In this document: piece by piece, positions 1-8,115 of the stretch
Layout of the letters: every line of letters begins with the position of its first letter
Position numbering within the stretch: the first letter of the stretch is position 1
Assembly: GCF_000236035.1 (NCBI RefSeq)
Contig: NZ_JH393257.1
Coordinates: 1,488,392-1,552,391, forward strand
Length of the DNA stretch: 64,000 bases
Direction of reading: 5' to 3'
Source of the DNA: Vreelandella boliviensis LC1
Lineage (GTDB): Bacteria > Pseudomonadota > Gammaproteobacteria > Pseudomonadales > Halomonadaceae
The notes under the pieces: model-generated
Databases searched by the model: none
Seen by the model: only the letters and a program-made list of their open reading frames with translations
Told to the model about the DNA's origin: nothing
Program-made: the position numbers and the translations under genes

Positions 1-524
1 TACAACCCGCGAACATTGAGGAAAATGGCTTCGCCAAACGCCATACTTTCCCTGGCGCTGGGTAGCGTCCGCAGCACAGCGAAGTACCAGAAGAAAATTT
101 GCAGCAGCAGCGGGATATTGCGAAACGTTTCGATATAAGCGTTGGCCAGTTTAGAGATCAGCCAATTGGGCGATAGCCGCGCAATACCGACGATAAAACC
201 AATAATCGAGGCCGCTAACACCCCCAACCCACCGACCAGCAGCGTGTTTAGCAAGCCAATCACGAAGGTACGGCCGTAGGTGCTTTGGGATGAGTACTCG
301 ATTAAGGTTTGACCAATACCAAAGCCGGCTGTGTTGCCCAGGAAGCCGAAGCCAGTGGTGATGCCGCGGGCGTTCAGGTTGGCTTGGGTATTGCCGATAA
401 TATAGATCAGGAAAGCCGCGACAACGGCGACCAAAATGAGCTGAAAAATAAGTGCGCGCTTAGCGCGGTCTCGCCAGAAAGGCGGCTTGTGGCCGGCGGG
501 GCGAACGTTAGGTCTTACAGACAT
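1..524 (-). CDS. aapQ: Aap-type amino-acid ABC transporter permease, 3'-truncated by window edge
   Basis: About 174 N-terminal codons are visible, read on the minus strand from an ATG at 524; the rest lies left of the window. The protein starts with a short basic cytoplasmic stretch. One membrane segment follows at about residues 27-44, and then the motif NTQANLNARGITTGFGFL that is typical of AapQ/BztB permeases. The segment after residue 85 (GRTFVIGLLNTLLVGGLG) begins the HisM/GlnP-type permease core. It lies 102 bp downstream of the binding-protein gene on the same strand, in the usual J-Q order, and should form the inner-membrane channel for glutamate/general L-amino-acid uptake. AapM and AapP would be expected further left. 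Confidence 0.85.
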   Translation of the reverse strand, partial: MSVRPNVRPAGHKPPFWRDRAKRALIFQLILVAVVAAFLIYIIGNTQANLNARGITTGFGFLGNTAGFGIGQTLIEYSSQSTYGRTFVIGLLNTLLVGGLGVLAASIIGFIVGIARLSPNWLISKLANAYIETFRNIPLLLQIFFWYFAVLRTLPSARESMAFGEAIFLNVRGL

Positions 525-560
525 GGATGGCGTCTCCGCGATACGGAAGGTCAATCAGAT

Positions 561-609
561 GGCCCGCCTATTCCCTTTTAACAGAAACCTGTGAAGAGGG
601 CGGCGGGCC
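561..609 (-). other. Intercistronic hairpin between aapJ and aapQ
   Basis: GGCCCGCC at 561-568 pairs with GGCGGGCC at 602-609. A stem-loop between a binding-protein gene and the following permease gene is common in ABC operons, where it stabilises the upstream mRNA or partly terminates transcription. There is no clear U-tract, so I do not call it a full terminator. Confidence 0.4.
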
Positions 610-626
610 GGGGTCAAGCGAGACGC

Positions 627-1652
627 TTAGCGAATCGGGGGAGCGTACTGAAAGCCGCCGTCGTTCCACAGGGCGTTTACACCGCGCTCAATTTCCAGCG
701 GAGAGTCCATACCCACGTTACGTTCGAAGCTTTCCGCGTAGTTACCTACTTGGCTAATAATGTTGTAAGCCCAGTCAGCTTCAAGATTCATACCTTCGCC
801 GTAGTTGCCGTCTTGACCCAGCAAGCGAGCTACATCGGGGTTTTCAGAGCTGAGCATCTCTTCAGCGTTTTCGCTGGTCACGCCATACTCTTCTGCGTTA
901 ATCATGGCGTACAGTGACCACTTCACAATATTGAACCAAACATCGTCACCCTGGCGAACAACAGGGCCTAGCGGCTCTTTGGAGATTACTTCAGACAAGA
1001 TCATTGACGCTTCAGGGTCGTCGAGCTGAATACGTAGCGCGGCTAGCTGAGAGGTATCAGAAGTCAGTACGTCACAGCGGCCTGCTTGGTAACCACCCAC
1101 GGTTTGCTCTGAGGTATCGAATACAATCGGGTTGAATTCCATGTCGTTCGCACGGAAGTAGTCAGCCAGGTTCAGCTCGGTCGTAGTGCCCGACTGAATA
1201 CAGATGGACGCACCGTCGAGCTCATCGGCACCGGTAATCCCTAAGTCACGCGCGACCATGAAGCCCTGGCCGTCATAAAAGTTAACGCCGGTGAAGTTCA
1301 GGCCCAGGGTAGTGTCGCGGGTGGTCGTCCAGGTGGTGTTGCGTGACAGAACATCAACTTCGCCAGACTGCAGGGCGGTGAAGCGCTCAACGGCGTTGAG
1401 TGAAATGTAGTTAACCGCATCCGCATCACCAAGTACTGCGGCTGCTACTGCGCGGCAAACATCAACGTCCAGGCCCTGCCAGTTACCGTCGTCATCCGGT
1501 GCTGAGAAGCCCGGCAAACCATCGCTCACACCACACTGAACTGCACCACGCTCGATGGTATCTTCCAGGGTATCGGCTTGAGCAGTTGCCATTCCCGCCA
1601 GGCTAAGTGAGCCAGCGGACGCTAGCAGCGCTAGGTGTTTTTTATTGAACAT
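627..1652 (-). CDS. aapJ: Periplasmic amino-acid-binding protein of the Aap general L-amino-acid transporter
   Basis: 341 aa, the usual length of AapJ. A Sec signal peptide is visible at residues 1-26 (basic MFNKK, hydrophobic core, cleavage after TAQA). The mature part has the family-3 solute-binding fold, with landmarks GAVQCGVSDGLPGFS near the N-terminus, WQGLDVDVCRAVAAA, and DVLSRNTTWTTTRD. It captures glutamate, aspartate and other amino acids for the permease encoded just downstream. The leader (1653-1740) holds a tandem 14-bp repeat. Assignment to Aap rather than another family-3 importer rests on length, the NTTWT motif and the neighbouring AapQ-like permease. Confidence 0.9.
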   Translation of the reverse strand: MFNKKHLALLASAGSLSLAGMATAQADTLEDTIERGAVQCGVSDGLPGFSAPDDDGNWQGLDVDVCRAVAAAVLGDADAVNYISLNAVERFTALQSGEVDVLSRNTTWTTTRDTTLGLNFTGVNFYDGQGFMVARDLGITGADELDGASICIQSGTTTELNLADYFRANDMEFNPIVFDTSEQTVGGYQAGRCDVLTSDTSQLAALRIQLDDPEASMILSEVISKEPLGPVVRQGDDVWFNIVKWSLYAMINAEEYGVTSENAEEMLSSENPDVARLLGQDGNYGEGMNLEADWAYNIISQVGNYAESFERNVGMDSPLEIERGVNALWNDGGFQYAPPIR

Positions 1653-1674
1653 TTAGTTTCCCTCGAAGTTATTA

Positions 1675-1728
1675 GAAATCAGCTATTGGAAATCAGCTAT
1701 TGAAATCAGTCGCTGAAATCAGTAATAG
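1675..1728. repeat. Tandem 13-14-bp repeats in the aapJ leader
   Basis: GAAATCAGCTATTG occurs twice head-to-tail at 1675-1688 and 1689-1702. Two degenerate 13-bp copies follow (AAATCAGTCGCTG at 1703-1715 and AAATCAGTAATAG at 1716-1728). The array sits 23-76 bp upstream of the aapJ start, so it lies in the promoter or 5' leader. Confidence 0.8.
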
Positions 1729-1849
1729 ATATCGTTATGCATGCCGTAGCATGTAACTAAACCTAGCAAGGAAGATGCCAATAAGGGTACATGCGTTAAT
1801 TCAGCGCTTTTCAACGCTACTCAACGAGTTCGAGACGAAGGTCTAGGTG

Positions 1850-1911
1850 CAAAAAAGGTTACCGCCCACCTCGCTTTGCACCTTTATAGGGCGAGCAGAG
1901 ATGGGCGGTAA
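1850..1911 (-). terminator. Intrinsic terminator downstream of speE
   Basis: On the minus strand an imperfect stem formed by 1894-1911 and 1859-1875 (core TTACCGCCCA paired with TGGGCGGTAA) is followed by a run of six T (1851-1856 on the plus strand is A6). It lies just behind the speE stop and separates speE from the aap operon. Confidence 0.75.
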
Positions 1912-1937
1912 CATAAAGGCGGGTAATAGGCGTGCGT

Positions 1938-2804
1938 TTACTCGGACGCAAATGCCTTGCGCATAAACGGCGGTAGGGCGAGAGCGCCACGATGGGCTTC
2001 AACGGTGTAGTACTCAAGCGGCAGGTCGTGGCTTGCGGCTGCCTGCTCGCGGAACGTATTCACTTCGGTGGCTTTACCGGCCAATGTCACGCTCCACCAG
2101 CCTGATGGGTAAACCGGCTGTGGGAAGGGCAGCGTGGCAACGCTGTCAAAACCGGCTTTCAACATGTCGTTACGCAGCTCACGGATGATCGAGCCGCTGT
2201 GGTAAAGCGGTGACTCGCTCTGTTGCACCATCACGCCGCCGCTTTTCAAAATACGGTGACAGCGCTTTAGAAAGTCGGTTTTAAACAGACCTTCAGCGGG
2301 CCCAACCGGGTCAGTAGAGTCGATAATCAGCACATCGATGCTCTCATCAGGTGCATCGTCCACCCACTTGACGCCATCGGCGAATAGCAACTCTGCGCGA
2401 GGGTCTTTATTCGAGGCTACCAACGACGGGAAGAAGCGTTCAGACGCCTTTGTGACCTCTTCGTCGATATCAATTTGGGTAACTTTCTCTATACCCGGGT
2501 GGCGCAGCACCTCTTTTAAGGTGCCGCAGTCGCCACCACCGATGATCACCACCCGCTTGGGATCTTGATGGGTAAACAGCGCCGGATGCGCAATCATCTC
2601 GTGATAGAGGAAGTTATCGCGATCGGTCAGCATCACGCAGCCGTCCAGCACCATTAGGTTGCCATAAGTCTCGGTAGCGTAGACCTCCAGGTGCTGGTAC
2701 TGGCTCTGCACATCCAGCAGTTTTTCAGAGATTTTCAGTGAGAAAGCGCTGCCGTGGCTATCAAAGACTTCGGTAAACCACTGGCCGTCGCGTAAATCGC
2801 TCAT
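1938..2804 (-). CDS. speE: Polyamine aminopropyltransferase (spermidine synthase)
   Basis: 288 aa, standard length. Transfers the aminopropyl group of decarboxylated S-adenosylmethionine to putrescine in the cytosol. The nucleotide-binding motif GGGDCG is at residues 89-94 and the catalytic segment [15 protein letters not shown] starts near residue 160, with the conserved Asp residues. The substrate-contact segment [17 protein letters not shown] is also intact. The ATG at 2804 has AGGAG upstream and overlaps the hemE stop by 4 bp (ATGA), indicating translational coupling. No speD (SAM decarboxylase) is adjacent, so its substrate supply must be encoded elsewhere. Confidence 0.93.
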   Translation of the reverse strand: MSDLRDGQWFTEVFDSHGSAFSLKISEKLLDVQSQYQHLEVYATETYGNLMVLDGCVMLTDRDNFLYHEMIAHPALFTHQDPKRVVIIGGGDCGTLKEVLRHPGIEKVTQIDIDEEVTKASERFFPSLVASNKDPRAELLFADGVKWVDDAPDESIDVLIIDSTDPVGPAEGLFKTDFLKRCHRILKSGGVMVQQSESPLYHSGSIIRELRNDMLKAGFDSVATLPFPQPVYPSGWWSVTLAGKATEVNTFREQAAASHDLPLEYYTVEAHRGALALPPFMRKAFASE

Positions 2805-3922
2805 GAATTGGCTCCTGAATGCTGTGCATTCTTGTGAGTCGGAATATCTCGGTGATACTGCGGGCTTAGATCGTGCAGCGCCTCCATAAAGGCGGTGACG
2901 TTGTCGGGGTTGGTAAATTGGCTGATACCGTGGCCCAGGTTAAACACGTGGCCTGGGCCGTGACCGTAGCTTTCCAGTACGCGGGCCACTTCGGCGCGGA
3001 TAGCCGAGGGGCGGGCAAACAGCACGTTAGGATCCAGGTTGCCCTGAAGGGCAACTTTGTGACCAACGCGAGCGCGGGCATCGGAAAGCTCGGTAGACCA
3101 GTCGATACCCAGCGCATCGGCGCCTGCGCAGGCAATATGTTCAAGCCACTGGCCGCCGTTTTTGGTGAACAAAATCACCGGTACCCGACGTCCGTCGTGC
3201 TCGCGGATCAGCCCGGAAACGATCTGCTCCATATAGCGCAGTGAGAATTCCAGGTAAGCAGGGGTAGAGAGTGCGCCGCCCCAGGTATCAAAAATTTGCA
3301 CTGCCTGGGCGCCCGCGCGGATCTGCGCATTCAGGTAGTCGGTCACCGCATGAGCCAGCGTGTCCAGCAGCTGGTGCATAGTATCCGGCGTATCGTAGAG
3401 CATGGTTTTTAGGTGACGGAAGTCTTTGCTCGAGCCGCCCTCCACCATGTAGGTCGCCAGCGTCCAAGGGCTGCCGGAGAAGCCAATCAGTGGCATACGA
3501 CCGTTCAGCTCGCGGCGAATGGTCGACACCGCACGCATCACGTAATCCAAGTCGCGCTCGGCATCGGGCACGCTTAGCGCGGCGACTTCTTCCGGTGTAC
3601 GCACGGTTTTGCGGAATTTAGGGCCTTCGCCGGTTTCAAAATAGAGCCCCAGGCCCATGGCATCTGGGATGGTCAAAATATCTGAAAACAGAATAGCCGC
3701 ATCCAGCGGGTAACGCTCCAAGGGCTGCAGGGTGACTTCGCAGGCCAAGTCGTGGTTGCGGCACAGATCCATAAAACTGCCTGCATCGGCCCGGCTGGCC
3801 CGATATTCTGGCAGGTAACGGCCCGCTTGGCGCATCATCCACACCGGGGTGCGGTCGACGGGCTGGCGCGCTAGTGCGCGAAGGAATCGATCATTTTGCA
3901 AAGGTGTAGTGGTCATAGACAC
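2801..3922 (-). CDS. hemE: Uroporphyrinogen decarboxylase
   Basis: About 373 aa. Converts uroporphyrinogen III to coproporphyrinogen III in haem synthesis. The family signature [16 protein letters not shown] is near the N-terminus and [17 protein letters not shown] marks the second conserved block; the catalytic Asp lies in LFSDILTIP. Two starts are possible: GTG at 3922 or ATG at 3916 ([11 protein letters not shown], closer to the family norm). The AAGAG upstream fits the GTG slightly better by spacing. It is first in a two-gene unit with speE, which overlaps its stop. The promoter region carries a 12-bp tandem repeat (3949-3996). Confidence 0.95.
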   Translation of the reverse strand: MSMTTTPLQNDRFLRALARQPVDRTPVWMMRQAGRYLPEYRASRADAGSFMDLCRNHDLACEVTLQPLERYPLDAAILFSDILTIPDAMGLGLYFETGEGPKFRKTVRTPEEVAALSVPDAERDLDYVMRAVSTIRRELNGRMPLIGFSGSPWTLATYMVEGGSSKDFRHLKTMLYDTPDTMHQLLDTLAHAVTDYLNAQIRAGAQAVQIFDTWGGALSTPAYLEFSLRYMEQIVSGLIREHDGRRVPVILFTKNGGQWLEHIACAGADALGIDWSTELSDARARVGHKVALQGNLDPNVLFARPSAIRAEVARVLESYGHGPGHVFNLGHGISQFTNPDNVTAFMEALHDLSPQYHRDIPTHKNAQHSGANS

Positions 3923-3948
3923 TTGCTCTTAAGAAATTTGCCCGCATC

Positions 3949-3996
3949 GTACTTGAAACAGTACTTGGAAACTTACTTGAAACCGTACTTGCAAAC
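3949..3996. repeat. Four tandem 12-bp repeats upstream of hemE, plus a fifth separate copy
   Basis: Exact 12-bp periodicity is seen: GTACTTGAAACA, GTACTTGGAAAC, TTACTTGAAACC, GTACTTGCAAAC (3949-3960, 3961-3972, 3973-3984, 3985-3996). A fifth unit, GTACTTGAAGAT, lies at 4024-4035. The array starts 27 bp before the hemE GTG in the hemE/ribA divergent region (3923-4215), which otherwise holds no gene. Direct repeats with near-helical spacing could be binding sites for a regulator. Confidence 0.85.
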
Positions 3997-4215
3997 CATA
4001 ACGGGGAACGTATGGACGCAATTGTACTTGAAGATAGGCATGAGAGCGGCGTACTCAATGGCAAAAATCGTCGCACCCGGCCTATTTTTCTCGCTTAAAT
4101 AGCCGATTTTAGCTTCTTCGCCAGCGTGAGGCGTGCGCCGCTTCCTGTTAGAATACTGTCCCACTTTGCCAACACTGGTGTGGTTAACTGGTTTGGTCAA
4201 TCAGCGAGGTAACCT

Positions 4216-4851
4216 GTGACCATTCGCTTCATTGCCGCTTCCCGGCTGCCCACGCCCTGGGCAACATTTACTATGCATGGCTTCGAAGATGAGGCCACCG
4301 GCAAGGAACATATTGCCCTAACGCTGGGTGATGTGACCGGCGGCGAGCCGGTGTTGGGGCGGGTGCACTCCGAATGTTTAACCGGCGATGCGCTCTTTTC
4401 CATGCGTTGCGACTGTGGTTATCAGCTTCAGGAAGCGCTTAAACGCATCGCTGAAGAGGGTCGCGGCGTTCTATTTTATCTACGCCAAGAAGGGCGTGGC
4501 ATTGGCCTGTTAAACAAAATTCGTGCCTATCACCTGCAGGATCTAGGCGCTGATACGGTCGAAGCCAACGAGCAGCTCGGCTTTGGCGCCGACATGCGCC
4601 GCTACGACCTGTGCGTGCCGATGCTTAACCATTTGGGCGTCACATCGTTAAGGTTAATGACTAACAACCCACGGAAGGTGGATGCACTCACCCGCGACGG
4701 CGTGAATGTAGTAGAGCGCCTGCCGATCACCACCGGCCTGAACCCACATAACGAGCAGTATCTCTCGACCAAAGCGGGCAAACTCGGCCATATGATGGCC
4801 CTGGATGACTTCACCCACGCCAGCGATGTGGATATTGAGCGTAAGGGGTGA
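4216..4851 (+). CDS. ribA: GTP cyclohydrolase II
   Basis: 211 aa. Opens the GTP ring to give 2,5-diamino-6-ribosylamino-4-pyrimidinone phosphate, the first step of riboflavin synthesis. The three zinc cysteines are at residues 54, 65 and 67 in [20 protein letters not shown], matching the E. coli spacing. The GTP-binding and catalytic block [13 protein letters not shown] and the C-terminal [15 protein letters not shown] are present. The start is GTG at 4216 with GAGGT seven bases upstream. It is a stand-alone RibA, without the RibB domain, divergent from hemE. Confidence 0.95.
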   Translation: MTIRFIAASRLPTPWATFTMHGFEDEATGKEHIALTLGDVTGGEPVLGRVHSECLTGDALFSMRCDCGYQLQEALKRIAEEGRGVLFYLRQEGRGIGLLNKIRAYHLQDLGADTVEANEQLGFGADMRRYDLCVPMLNHLGVTSLRLMTNNPRKVDALTRDGVNVVERLPITTGLNPHNEQYLSTKAGKLGHMMALDDFTHASDVDIERKG

Positions 4852-4887
4852 TAATAGTGGGGTGTCGGTTTTTAGGAGCGTCCCAGG

Positions 4888-5598
4888 ATGAACGCCTTAA
4901 GTAAGGAGCAGTATAAGCAGTACAACCCGCAGCGTGAAAAGCCTTCCGACGAGCAGGGCGAATTCAGCGTTGTCGAAGAGTACCTGCACAGTATCACCCA
5001 CGGTATCGGGGCGGTGCTCAGCCTGGTGGGGATGGTCGTACTGCTGGTGGCCGCAAGCTTTGCGGCTCATATCGACCCGTGGAAAATTGTCAGCCTGAGC
5101 CTGTACGGCACCACGCTAGTCCTGCTTTATACCGCTTCGACTCTTTACCATGGCATTTCTCATCGGCGCTGGAAGCAGCGCTTTCAACTGCTCGATCACT
5201 GTGCGATTTATCTACTTATCGCGGGAACTTACACACCCTTTTTGCTCGTCAATATGCGCGGTACAACGGGCTGGACCTTGTTTGTGGCCGTGTGGTCGCT
5301 GGCGCTGGTAGGAATTGTCTGCAAATTGCTGTGGCCTAAGCGCTTTGCGCTGTTACGCGTGGCGATTTATTTGCTCATGGGCTGGATGATCGTGCTGGCG
5401 TCAGGTGAGATGGCGTCGAGTCTATCGACGACCGGCATCGCCCTGCTTGCCGCGGGAGGGATTACCTATACGCTAGGGGTGATCTTCTACGCCGTGCGCA
5501 CTATCCCCTACAACCACGCGATCTGGCATTTGTTTGTGATTGCCGGAAGCGTCTGTCACTACTTTGCCGTATATAGCGCCGTTCTGCCCCACGTCTAG
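4888..5598 (+). CDS. PAQR/hemolysin III family membrane protein (TrhA/YqfA-like)
   Basis: 236 aa with seven predicted membrane segments after a hydrophilic N-terminus of about 45 residues. The family's metal-site pattern is visible: EYLHSITHGIGA in TM1, TASTLYHGISHR after TM2, and AIWHLFVIAGSVCHYFAV near the C-terminus. Bacterial members have been linked to membrane energetics and lipid homeostasis; the name hemolysin III is historical. It starts at an ATG at 4888 with a good AGGAG and is 36 bp after ribA, so it may be cotranscribed. Confidence 0.85.
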   Translation: MNALSKEQYKQYNPQREKPSDEQGEFSVVEEYLHSITHGIGAVLSLVGMVVLLVAASFAAHIDPWKIVSLSLYGTTLVLLYTASTLYHGISHRRWKQRFQLLDHCAIYLLIAGTYTPFLLVNMRGTTGWTLFVAVWSLALVGIVCKLLWPKRFALLRVAIYLLMGWMIVLASGEMASSLSTTGIALLAAGGITYTLGVIFYAVRTIPYNHAIWHLFVIAGSVCHYFAVYSAVLPHV

Positions 5599-5646
5599 CC
5601 TGTTTAATGGCTAAGACCGCTTGAGTGCACCACCGATGACGTAAAA

Positions 5647-5662
5647 GTAAGAGATCTCTTAC
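5647..5662. promoter_or_regulatory. Perfect 16-bp palindrome upstream of cheZ
   Basis: GTAAGAGATCTCTTAC is its own reverse complement and lies about 170 bp before cheZ, in the 233-bp gap after the PAQR gene. It is not followed by a U-tract on the plus strand, so it looks more like a dimeric operator than a terminator. No cognate regulator is recognisable next to it. Confidence 0.5.
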
Positions 5663-5831
5663 AAAATCGAGTGAGCAAAATGAATTGGTGGTTAATAGCT
5701 TGTCTTAATGGGTAATCGGCCCTCAAATAAGTATGCATAATGTTGCCCTTATACGTTCGTATATGTATAGATGACGACTGAAAAAGTAATAAAAGCGACA
5801 TTCAATAAGATTTTCCAACAAGAGGATTGTC

Positions 5832-6518
5832 ATGAGCACTGTTAACAACGCCCACGACACGACCATGCCGTCGGTACTGGGCAAAAAAGACAGTACTGAT
5901 GAGATGGTACATCGCATTGGCCACTTGACGCGCCTGCTTCGGGACAGCATGAAAGAGCTGGGCTTAGATCAGCAGATTACCCAGGCGGCGCAAGCGATAC
6001 CGGATGCCAATGACCGGCTCAACTACGTTGCCTCAATGACGGAGCAGGCCGCAGAAAGGGCATTGAACGCCGTTGAGCGGGCGCAGCCAGTGCAAGATAG
6101 CCTTGAAGAAGAGGGCGCGGCACTTAATAAGCGCTGGCAGGCAGCGGCAGCTAAGCTCGCCGCGGTAGAGGGTGATCCTAAGCTTGTCGAGGATACACAA
6201 CGCTTTTTGAGCGATAAGCTGCCCACCGCAACTGGGGCGACGCAAAAAGAGCTGCTCGAAATCATGATGGCTCAGGACTTCCAGGATCTCACCGGCCAGG
6301 TGATTAAGAAAATGATCGAAGTCATCAAGCTAATCGAAGAGCAGCTTGTTCAGGTGTTAGTCGATAATGTGCCCAACGTTACCGATGGCGTTAAGCTTGA
6401 AGATAACCGCGATGAACATGCCAAACTGCGTAATGGGCCACAGGTGGGTAAAGACAAAACAGATGTGGCAGCAGGGCAGGATCAAGTAGACGACCTGCTT
6501 GATGAGCTTGGTTTTTAA
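5832..6518 (+). CDS. cheZ: Chemotaxis protein CheZ, CheY-P phosphatase
   Basis: 228 aa. Dephosphorylates CheY-P to reset flagellar-motor signalling. The catalytic helix motif MAQDFQDLTGQVI at residues 147-159 carries the Asp and Gln used for hydrolysis, and the C-terminal CheY-binding peptide VDDLLDELGF closes the protein. The long helices between residues 25 and 180 fit the four-helix-bundle dimer. AGAGG lies 8 bp before the ATG at 5832. It is separated from any che or flagellar operon, which is unusual since cheZ normally follows cheY. I see no convincing sigma-28 promoter in its 233-bp leader. Confidence 0.93.
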   Translation: MSTVNNAHDTTMPSVLGKKDSTDEMVHRIGHLTRLLRDSMKELGLDQQITQAAQAIPDANDRLNYVASMTEQAAERALNAVERAQPVQDSLEEEGAALNKRWQAAAAKLAAVEGDPKLVEDTQRFLSDKLPTATGATQKELLEIMMAQDFQDLTGQVIKKMIEVIKLIEEQLVQVLVDNVPNVTDGVKLEDNRDEHAKLRNGPQVGKDKTDVAAGQDQVDDLLDELGF

Positions 6519-6603
6519 GGGGCGCCTAGCCTGAAGCACACATAACCGTTGCCGCGCACTGCCAGCAACGGTCTTGAAAGCGTTTAGATGCCGTTGGTTC
6601 TGC

Positions 6604-7227
6604 TTAGCCCTTCGCTGCTGCCTGCTCTTTTTCCATTGCCTTTGTCATCGCGGCGCGCTGAATATGGCGTTCGCGATAGGCCATTAGCGGTTCGGGTAAG
6701 CGGTGCTTCATGCTGATCGCCCACGACAAGGTATGGGTTAAAAACAGATCCGCGAGGGTAAAGGTATTACCCACCAAGTTTTCTTGACCGTTATAGCGGC
6801 GCTCCAGGGCGCTTAACGCACGCTGGAACTCCCAGGCGCAAGCTGGTAGAACGGCAGGAACGCGCTTATCTGCAGGCAGGGCAAATTTATGCTTGGCCTG
6901 GTTCCATAGCGGCTGCTCAACTTCGGTGACAATAAAGCTCAGCCACTGGTCGACTTGAGCGCGGGCGATGGTGTCGCTGGGTAGTAACGAGCCATCACCG
7001 TACGTCTCGGCCAAGTAGCGGCAAATCGGTGCCGACTCAAATAGCGTTAGCTCTCCATCCTCAATCACCGGTACCTTGCCGTCCGGGTGGCGCGCCAAAT
7101 GCTCGGCTGTTTGCCCCTCGCCTTTATCCAGCGCCACGTGCTGACACTGATACTCAAGGCCTAGCTCTTCAAGCGTCCACGCTGCTCTTAACGAGCGTGA
7201 GTGAGGGAAACTGTATAGCGTGATCAT
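6604..7227 (-). CDS. Glutathione S-transferase family protein
   Basis: 207 aa. The N-terminal thioredoxin-like domain (residues 1-80) begins ITLYSFPHSRSLRAAWTLEEL and contains DGKVPVIEDGELTLFESAPICRYLAE, the glutathione-binding cis-Pro and Glu-Ser elements. The all-helical C-terminal domain has the N-capping box TLADLFLTHTL. The likely role is glutathione conjugation or peroxide reduction in the cytosol; the substrate cannot be told. Single-gene unit on the minus strand, convergent with cheZ, with an ATG at 7227. Confidence 0.88.
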   Translation of the reverse strand: MITLYSFPHSRSLRAAWTLEELGLEYQCQHVALDKGEGQTAEHLARHPDGKVPVIEDGELTLFESAPICRYLAETYGDGSLLPSDTIARAQVDQWLSFIVTEVEQPLWNQAKHKFALPADKRVPAVLPACAWEFQRALSALERRYNGQENLVGNTFTLADLFLTHTLSWAISMKHRLPEPLMAYRERHIQRAAMTKAMEKEQAAAKG

Positions 7228-7318
7228 GGCGTGCTCCTGGCGACAAAAATCGATTCTTCAATCTAGCGGCCGTTAGGCACGCTGTCGATTACCTAAACAC
7301 TATCTTTAAAAGCCATTT

Positions 7319-8083
7319 CTAAGCGCTACCCCTCGCCTCACGGATCCGCTCGTAGGCGTTGCCGATTTCGCTAGTGCGCGCTTGGGCGACGTCACGCATG
7401 CTTTCGGGTAGGCCCTTGCCAGCCAGTTTGTCCGGGTGGTTTTGGCTCATCAGGCGGCGGTAGGCTTTTTTGATCTCGCTGTCACTGGCATCTTCAGAAA
7501 CGCCCAGTACGCGATAGGCATCTTTCAGCGCTTCTTCGCTGGCGCCCTGGGAGTTAGCGGCGGCGCCGTGCAGCATCGCTTCGATCTGCTGAACTTCGGC
7601 GTCGCTGCAGCCTACGCCGCGGGCAACGCGCAGAATCATCTCGTGCTCGGCGGGGTGCAGCACGCCATCAGCCGCGATAGCCGAGAGCTGGACCTGGATA
7701 AAGACCTGACGCAGAACCGGCTGGCGCTGGGTGAGACGGTTAACGTTGGCCAGCTCGGCGTCAAGATTAAAGTCATCGGCGCGGCCACGCTCGAAGGCGG
7801 CGCGCGCCTTGGCCCGCTGTTCGCCCTGGAGGTGCATCTGGTCAAACAGCTTTTCGGCGATGTCCAGCTCGCCGTCGGTGACCTTGCCGTCGGCTTGGCA
7901 CAGGCAACCCATCACCGAGAAGATCGACTCCAGAAAACCTTCTTGGATGCGCATCCGGGCGATATTTAGGCGACGACTGATGCGCCGCCCCAGCCACCAG
8001 CCCAGGCCACCGCCAATCAGCAACCCCACTGGGCCGCCGAACGCAAGACCGATCAGGCCGAAAATAACAATAAGCAATAGCAT
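7319..8083 (-). CDS. djlA: Membrane-anchored DnaJ-like co-chaperone DjlA
   Basis: 254 aa with the DjlA order: an N-terminal membrane segment with Gly motifs (residues 2-29), a TerB-like helical domain (about 50-165; FSVMGCLCQADGKVTDGE and SAIAADGVLHPAEHEMI), and a C-terminal J domain whose HPD motif is at residues 216-218. It stimulates DnaK at the inner membrane. It follows dxs after 32 bp on the same strand and is probably the last gene of the xseB-ispA-dxs-djlA unit. Confidence 0.93.
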   Translation of the reverse strand: MLLLIVIFGLIGLAFGGPVGLLIGGGLGWWLGRRISRRLNIARMRIQEGFLESIFSVMGCLCQADGKVTDGELDIAEKLFDQMHLQGEQRAKARAAFERGRADDFNLDAELANVNRLTQRQPVLRQVFIQVQLSAIAADGVLHPAEHEMILRVARGVGCSDAEVQQIEAMLHGAAANSQGASEEALKDAYRVLGVSEDASDSEIKKAYRRLMSQNHPDKLAGKGLPESMRDVAQARTSEIGNAYERIREARGSA

Positions 8084-8115
8084 AGCAATCTCAAAAGTGG
8101 TTTAAAGATAATGGC

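Noticed and set aside
5641..5831. Sigma-28 promoter upstream of cheZ
   Set aside because: Several TAAA-like and GCCC-like pieces exist but none has the 11-bp spacing found for the flagellin and chemoreceptor promoters.
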